From: Plantactinospora soyae | GTDB taxonomy: Bacteria > Actinomycetota > Actinomycetes > Mycobacteriales > Micromonosporaceae | DNA: 64,000 bases | Reading direction: 5' to 3' | NCBI RefSeq assembly: GCF_014874095.1 | Contig: NZ_JADBEB010000001.1 | Coordinates: 3,410,001 to 3,474,000 of the forward strand | Shown: positions 59,940 to 64,000 of the stretch, piece by piece | How positions within the stretch are numbered: the first letter of the stretch is position 1 | Layout: the number at the start of each line of letters is the position of its first letter | Notes under the pieces: generated by a model | The model's database searches: none | Told to the model about the DNA's origin: nothing | Seen by the model: only the letters and a program-made list of their open reading frames with translations | Position numbers and translations under genes: made by a program

Positions 59940-60776
59940 ATGCGGCTGGTCTCGATCCACACGTACCCGGTCAAGGGCTGTCACCGGCTCGACCTCGACG
60001 GTGCCCGGGTCGAGCCGTGGGGCCTGGCCGGCGACCGACGCTGGATGATCGTGGACGACGACGGGGTGGGCGTCACCCAGCGTGAGACGACCGCGCTGGT
60101 CGCGGTCCGGCCGGAACTCCGGCCCGGCGGCCTGCTGCTGCGGGCCGCCGGGCGGACGGACCTGGCGGTCGCCGAGCCGACCGACGGCGACCCGGTCGAG
60201 GTACGGGTCTTCGCGAGCATGTCCGCCGCGCCGGGCCGGACCGCCGACCCGGCCGCGAACGACTGGCTGTCCCGACAACTCGACCGCAAGGTACGGCTGG
60301 TCTGGCTCGGCGACCCGACCGTGCGGCCGATCCCGGACACCGACCTCGCCGAGGCCGACGACCGGGTCAGTTTCGCCGACGGCTACCCCCTGTTGCTGGC
60401 CAACCGCGCCTCGCTGGACGCCCTGAACGAGTTCCTGCTGGAGTCCGGAAGTCCGGAAGCGCCGCTGCCGATGACCCGGTTCCGTCCCAACGTGGTGGTC
60501 GGCGGTGCCGATCGCTGGGCCGAGGACGACTGGACCGGCCGCCGGATCCGGATCGGCCCGGTGGTCTTCCGGGTGGCCAAACCCTGCGCCCGGTGCGTGG
60601 TGACCACCACCGACCAGGAGACCGGGGTACGGGGCCGGGAGCCGCTCCGGGTGCTGGCCCGGCAGCACAACATCGACCGGCGGCTTCTGTTCGGCCAGAA
60701 CCTGGTGCCGGTGCTCGGCCCGCCCGGTTCGGCCGACACCCTCACCGTCGGCGACCCGGTGGAACTGCTTCCGTAG
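59940..60776 (+). CDS. MOSC-domain (MOSC_N + MOSC) oxidoreductase-like protein
   Basis: 278 residues. N-terminal MOSC_N beta-barrel (LVSIHTYPVKGCHRLDLDGARVEPWGLAGDRRWMIVD) and C-terminal MOSC domain with the molybdenum-ligand-type Cys in VAKPCARCVVTTTDQETG. Homologues (mARC/YcbX) reduce N-hydroxylated compounds using Moco; this member lacks a ferredoxin domain. ATG 59940 follows CAGGGT by seven bases. The in-frame GTG at 59931 is less likely. Confidence 0.88.
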   Translation: MRLVSIHTYPVKGCHRLDLDGARVEPWGLAGDRRWMIVDDDGVGVTQRETTALVAVRPELRPGGLLLRAAGRTDLAVAEPTDGDPVEVRVFASMSAAPGRTADPAANDWLSRQLDRKVRLVWLGDPTVRPIPDTDLAEADDRVSFADGYPLLLANRASLDALNEFLLESGSPEAPLPMTRFRPNVVVGGADRWAEDDWTGRRIRIGPVVFRVAKPCARCVVTTTDQETGVRGREPLRVLARQHNIDRRLLFGQNLVPVLGPPGSADTLTVGDPVELLP

Positions 60777-60851
60777 GCCGCTTCGAGTTCCCCAGGCCGC
60801 TCCGAGGGGCCGGGCGGCCGGGCGGAGGCTGAGCCGCAGGGCGGCGACGGT

Positions 60852-60893
60852 GGGATCGGCGCTCGTCAGACAGGGATCGGCGCTCGTCAAACA
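60852..60893. repeat. Two tandem 21-bp direct repeats
   Basis: GGGATCGGCGCTCGTCAGACA and a copy with one change (CAAACA), followed by a partial third (GGGGTCGG). They lie 55-97 bp before the expansin gene and could be helically phased protein-binding sites. Confidence 0.7.
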
Positions 60894-60948
60894 GGGGTCG
60901 GTCGACGGTCGGCCGGGATCTTGCGTGGGCCGTGGCGACTAGGGCAAC

Positions 60949-61953
60949 ATGCCCGGGATGACTGACGCGGAGCCCTCCGACCAGCCGGAGAAGACCCCGG
61001 CCGCCGGCGTTGTGCCGGACGGGCCGGATGCCGACCGATCCGGCGGATCGGGGTCGGGACGGCGCCGGCCGAAGCGGTGGCTGGCCGGCGGTTTCGCGGT
61101 CGTCGTCGCCGCACTGCTGGGGCTCGTGCTCGTCTGGCAGTTCTCCGAGCCGGCGGCCTGTGCCGCCGGGCTGGCCGCACCACCGGCCGGACCGAAGGTC
61201 TACAAGGGAAAGGCGTCGCACTACGACGGGGGAAACTCCGGCGGCAACTGCTCGCTGCCCGGTCCGCCGGCCAACCGGCTCTACGCCGCGCTCGGCTCGG
61301 CCCAGTACTCCGGCTCGGCCGCCTGCGGCAGCTTCCTCGACGTGACCGGGCCGAAGGGCACCGTACGGGTGATGGTGCTCGACCGGTGCGCGGGCTGTAC
61401 GGGCGGCAAGATCGACCTCTCCAAGCAGGCGTTCGCGAAGATCGCCGACCTGTCCAAGGGGATCACCTCGATCACCTATCGAGCCGTGGTCAATCCACCG
61501 TCGCCCGGACCGCTCACCTTCCGGATGAAGAGTGGTACCTCGCAGTACTGGTTCGCCGTACAGGTGGGCAACCACGGCAACCCGGTGAAATCGGTGGCGG
61601 CGAAGCGGGCCGGGTCGAGCTGGCGGGCGGCGAAACGCGGCTCCGACAACTACTGGGTGATCGACGGCGGGATGGGCCCCGGGCCGTACTCGATCCGGGT
61701 TGTCGACGTGTACGGCAACGAGGCGGTCGCCACCGGGATCACGATGTCGCCCCGGCGGATCCAACGGAGCAAGGTGCCGATGTACGGCAGCACTCCGGCG
61801 GGCGGGCCGACGCCGACTCCGACGCCGTCGGTCGCTGCCAGCGCCTCGGCCAGCCCGACCGTGACGCCACCGTCCCCGGCCGGTTCGGCCGAACCCGAGA
61901 CGATCGCCGGAGCGGCCGGCGGACCGGCGCCGGTACGGGTGGGCTGCGGCTGA
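60949..61953 (+). CDS. Bacterial expansin-like protein (DPBB + CBM63-like domain)
   Basis: 334 residues. A cytosolic polar start (~40 residues), one membrane anchor or uncleaved signal (~44-66), then a double-psi beta-barrel (~80-180; KASHYDGGNSGGNCSLPG, TVRVMVLDRCAGCTGGKIDLS with the catalytic-like Asp) and a second beta domain (~185-270; YWFAVQVGNHGNPVKSV, DNYWVIDGG) typical of CBM63. A Pro/Thr/Ser tail ends at a Cys. Expansins loosen cellulose non-enzymatically; this fits with the cellulase at 6.9 kb. ATG 60949; ATG 60958 is also possible. Confidence 0.88.
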   Translation: MPGMTDAEPSDQPEKTPAAGVVPDGPDADRSGGSGSGRRRPKRWLAGGFAVVVAALLGLVLVWQFSEPAACAAGLAAPPAGPKVYKGKASHYDGGNSGGNCSLPGPPANRLYAALGSAQYSGSAACGSFLDVTGPKGTVRVMVLDRCAGCTGGKIDLSKQAFAKIADLSKGITSITYRAVVNPPSPGPLTFRMKSGTSQYWFAVQVGNHGNPVKSVAAKRAGSSWRAAKRGSDNYWVIDGGMGPGPYSIRVVDVYGNEAVATGITMSPRRIQRSKVPMYGSTPAGGPTPTPTPSVAASASASPTVTPPSPAGSAEPETIAGAAGGPAPVRVGCG

Positions 61954-61981
61954 CCCCGGCGCCGGTCGGTGCCGGTCGCCG

Positions 61982-62509
61982 TCAGGTCAACGACAGCCAC
62001 ATCTGGATCTCGTCGCGGTCGTCGCCGGGCCCGACCCGGAGCGCCCCGGGCAGCCGTCCGACCTCCCGGTAGCCCAACTGCCGGTAGAACTCCTCCACAC
62101 CCTTGCCGTCCCGCACCGTCAGGTGCAGGGCGTCCCAGCCGATCTCCCGACCGATCCGTTCGGCCTCCCGCATCAGCGCCTGGCCGTGGCCGTACCCCTG
62201 CTGGTCGGGATGCACCATCACCCGCTTGAGGACGCACCAGTGCGCCTTGAGCCGGAACCGGTTGTCGGTGAAGAAGAGCAGGGCGACCGGCCGCTGCCGG
62301 TGGAATCCGACAAGCATCCGGTCCAGCCCCTCGGCCGCGTCCCGGAGGGTGGCCAGGGCCAGCGGCCGGACGTCGTCCTCGGTGACCGGCCCGACGAAGC
62401 CGACCGCACCGCCGGCGTTCGTCACCGCCGTCCACAAGGTGACGATCTGGTCGCGTAGCTCGGAAGTCAGCGGAGGATCGAGTACGAAGCGGATGCCCAC
62501 GCCGGCCAT
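61982..62509 (-). CDS. GNAT-family N-acetyltransferase
   Basis: 175 residues. The acetyl-CoA-binding motif A is CVLKRVMVHPDQQGYGHGQALM (Q-x-x-G-x-G-x-A type), followed by LHLTVRDGKGVEEFYRQLGY, the typical motif B. The substrate is not predictable. ATG 62509 has GCGAGG immediately upstream. Stands alone between the expansin gene and tRNA-Leu. Confidence 0.88.
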   Translation of the reverse strand: MAGVGIRFVLDPPLTSELRDQIVTLWTAVTNAGGAVGFVGPVTEDDVRPLALATLRDAAEGLDRMLVGFHRQRPVALLFFTDNRFRLKAHWCVLKRVMVHPDQQGYGHGQALMREAERIGREIGWDALHLTVRDGKGVEEFYRQLGYREVGRLPGALRVGPGDDRDEIQMWLSLT

Positions 62510-62606
62510 CCTCGCCCCCGGGCCGTCGGCCCCGGCGCCGCCCGGTACCGGTCGTGACAGCGCTAACAGCCGACAGCGGGACGCGGCGGGCGAGGGAACT
62601 CAGTTG

Positions 62607-62687
62607 TGCGGGAGAGGGGAGTCGAACCCCTACGCCCGAAGGCACAGGAACCTAAATCCTGCGTGGCTGCCATTACACCACTCCCGC
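62607..62687 (-). tRNA. tRNA-Leu (anticodon UAG)
   Basis: Acceptor stem GCGGGAG/CTCCCGC, D-arm GTGTAATGGCAGCCAC, anticodon stem CAGGA/TCCTG with loop TTTAGGT (anticodon TAG), a long variable arm (TGCCTTCGGGCGT, class II) and T-arm AGGGGTTCGACTCCCCT. The 3' CCA is not encoded. Confidence 0.95.
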
Positions 62688-62718
62688 TCGCGAGGACGAG
62701 TCTAGACGGCCGGCGGGC

Positions 62719-63195
62719 TCAGTCCAGGCCGAGGTCCCTGCGGAGTTTCGCGACGTGTCCCTTGGCCTTGACGTTGTAGAGCGCCCGTTCGATCCGGCCC
62801 TCCTCGTCGATGACGAAGGTCGAGCGGATCACTCCGGTGACCGTCCGGCCGTACGACTGCTTCTCGCCGTACGCCCCGTACGCGGTGAGCACCGACTTGT
62901 CGGTGTCGCCGACCAGCGGGAAGGTGATGGCGTCCCGGTCCCGGAACTTCGCCAGCTTCTCCGGCGAGTCGGGCGAGATGCCGATCACCTCGTAGCCGGC
63001 GGCCTGGAGCGAGGCGAGCGAGTCCCGGAAGTCGCAGGCCTGCGTGGTGCAGCCCGGGGTCATCGCCGCCGGGTACGCGTAGAGCACGACCTTCCGGCCA
63101 CGCAGCTCCTTGAGCGAGAGCGTGTTCCCGGCGTCGGTGGGCAGCGCGAAATCGGGCGCGGTGTCGCCGGCTTCGAGGCGGCTTGGCGAGGTCAT
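62719..63195 (-). CDS. bcp: Thiol peroxidase, Bcp/PrxQ-type peroxiredoxin
   Basis: 158 residues. Peroxidatic Cys in TPGCTTQA and resolving Cys five residues later (ACDFRD), the alpha2-type PrxQ arrangement. Reduces hydroperoxides in the cytosol with thioredoxin. ATG 63195 lies seven bases after TAGGGT (leaderless), ruling out the long open frame that continues upstream. Divergent from the cbiM-type gene; its promoter lies in the 141-156 bp gap that also carries the Nur box. Confidence 0.94.
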   Translation of the reverse strand: MTSPSRLEAGDTAPDFALPTDAGNTLSLKELRGRKVVLYAYPAAMTPGCTTQACDFRDSLASLQAAGYEVIGISPDSPEKLAKFRDRDAITFPLVGDTDKSVLTAYGAYGEKQSYGRTVTGVIRSTFVIDEEGRIERALYNVKAKGHVAKLRRDLGLD

Positions 63196-63247
63196 GGCCA
63201 CGACCCTATCGCCAGATGGACCGGAGATTGCGGTTGGTGTACAGCTC

Positions 63248-63287
63248 TTGCAAAATCTTGGCAATAACGCCGGCTGGCTCTTAGGCT
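63248..63287 (+). promoter_or_regulatory. Nur-box-like operator overlapping the metal-permease promoter
   Basis: TTGCAA-AATCT-TGGCAA (63248-63264) matches the Nur box consensus tTGCaa-N5-ttGCAA with one mismatch. The second half overlaps a -35 (TTGGCA, 63258-63263), which is 18 nt from a -10 TAGGCT (63282-63287). Nickel-loaded Nur bound here would block transcription of the permease. Confidence 0.75.
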
Positions 63288-63351
63288 GACCCGGCCGGCG
63301 GGGCCGATCCCACGCCGACGTAGGGGAGGTGGTGGAGTGGAAACCCAGGCG

Positions 63352-64000
63352 ATGCACATCGCGAACGGGATCATCAACGGTCCCGTGGCCGCGGCGTTCG
63401 CGGCGCTCGCCCTGGCGGCGCTCGCGCTCTGTGTGATCCGTGGCCGGCAGGACCTCGACGACCGGCTGGCCCCGATGGCCGGCCTGGTCGCCGCGTTCAT
63501 CTTCGCCGTCCAGATGCTGAACTTCCCGATCTTCACCGGCGCGGTCAGCGGTCACCTGCTCGGCGGTGCGCTCGCCGCGGTGCTGGTCGGGCCGTGGGTC
63601 GGGGCGCTCTGTGTGGCCGTGGTGCTGATCGTGCAGTCGCTGATCTTCGGCGACGGCGGGGTGGCCATGCTCGGCCTCAACATCACCAACATGGCGATCC
63701 TCGGTACGGCGGTCGCCTACCTGCTGATCGCACTGCTGCTGCGGATCCTGCCGCGTACCGTGAACGGACTGGCGATCACCGCCTTCGTCGCCTCGGTGCT
63801 CAGCGTGCTGGTCGCCTCCCAGGGCTTCGTCGTGCAGTACTGGCTGGGCGGCACCACCGACGTCGGCAGCAGCCTCGGCGGCCTGGCCGGCACGATGGCC
63901 GGCGTACACCTGTTGATCGGTATCGGTGAGGGCCTGATCACCGCGACCACCGTGGTCACGGTGGCGAAGGTCCGACCCGACCTGGTCTACGCCCTGCGCT
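63352..64000 (+). CDS. CbiM/NikM-type ECF permease for nickel or cobalt (partial, runs off the window)
   Basis: First 216 codons. N-terminus MHIANGIINGPVAAA: the N-terminal Met-His is the metal ligand of CbiM/NikM, so ATG 63352 is functionally attractive. However, GTG 63337 (adding VETQA) has a much better GGGGAGG site; the first residues would then need removal. Several membrane helices and the conserved SGHLLGGALAAVLVGPWVG and LGLNITNMAIL segments follow. The Nur box points to nickel. The later components should lie beyond 64000. Confidence 0.9.
   Translation, partial: MHIANGIINGPVAAAFAALALAALALCVIRGRQDLDDRLAPMAGLVAAFIFAVQMLNFPIFTGAVSGHLLGGALAAVLVGPWVGALCVAVVLIVQSLIFGDGGVAMLGLNITNMAILGTAVAYLLIALLLRILPRTVNGLAITAFVASVLSVLVASQGFVVQYWLGGTTDVGSSLGGLAGTMAGVHLLIGIGEGLITATTVVTVAKVRPDLVYALR

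Noticed and set aside
63196-63336. A cobalamin riboswitch before the CbiM-type gene
   Set aside because: The leader from the proposed start site is only ~45-58 nt, too short, and no B12-box-like sequence is visible.

Overview
The window is very GC-rich, gene-dense chromosomal DNA with GTG/TTG starts, four-base stop/start overlaps, many apparently leaderless promoters (TANNNT 6-7 nt before the start codon), an XRE/DUF397 pair and the actinobacterial clpS-DUF2017-mec-cysO-cysM-Rv1339-like-rph-rdgB block. This points to a filamentous actinomycete, most likely of the family Micromonosporaceae (inference). I see no phage, IS transposase, CRISPR array or biosynthetic gene cluster; this looks like core or near-core chromosome.

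Layout. 0-5.5 kb: cupin, glucosylglycerate-hydrolase-like GH63 enzyme, threonine synthase, a LigD-like phosphoesterase-ligase whose ligase half looks dead, and an aldo/keto reductase behind an 18-bp tandem repeat. 5.6-11.2 kb: a DUF3396-like protein, a secreted GH12-CBM2 cellulase with a CebR-type operator, and an IclR/KDPG aldolase/KDG kinase sugar-acid cluster. 11.4-14.5 kb: FAD monooxygenase and cytochrome oxidase subunit I. 14.6-27.6 kb (minus strand): a five-gene, 13-kb operon of DUF4132, a 1639-residue protein of unknown family, a YehL-type MoxR ATPase, a DUF5682-VWA fusion and a SWIM zinc-finger protein. All junctions are 4-nt overlaps (one depends on a TTG start), so it is built as one translationally coupled machine; this is the best candidate for a poorly described system. 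27.8-31.1 kb: MFS transporter and NAD salvage (pncA, pncB). 31.1-35.5 kb: large LuxR-type ATPase regulator and a degenerate dynamin-like protein.

35.5-43 kb: clpS, DUF2017, an aldo/keto reductase, the mec-cysO-cysM cysteine pathway, a beta-lactamase-fold hydrolase, a proline-rich membrane protein, rph and rdgB. CysO carries a 26-residue tail after its GG terminus, which the neighbouring JAMM protease Mec would have to remove. 43-48.9 kb: divergent LtrA paralogues, AraC, DinB-like and LysR/EamA genes with a transporter remnant. 48.9-51 kb: a breakpoint joining two truncated genes, then XRE-DUF397. 51-59 kb: a complete histidine utilisation operon (rpiR-hutU-M20 amidohydrolase-hutF-hutI-hutH). 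59-64 kb: methyltransferase, MOSC protein, expansin, acetyltransferase, tRNA-Leu(UAG), Bcp peroxiredoxin, and the start of a CbiM/NikM metal permease whose promoter overlaps a near-perfect Nur (nickel) box.

Three copies of a ~55-bp palindromic element, with a stem around GGGCCC and a conserved 10-nt loop, lie directly at stop codons (pncB, DUF2017, hutU) in the same orientation relative to the upstream gene. One of them appears to have removed the normal start codon of the next gene.
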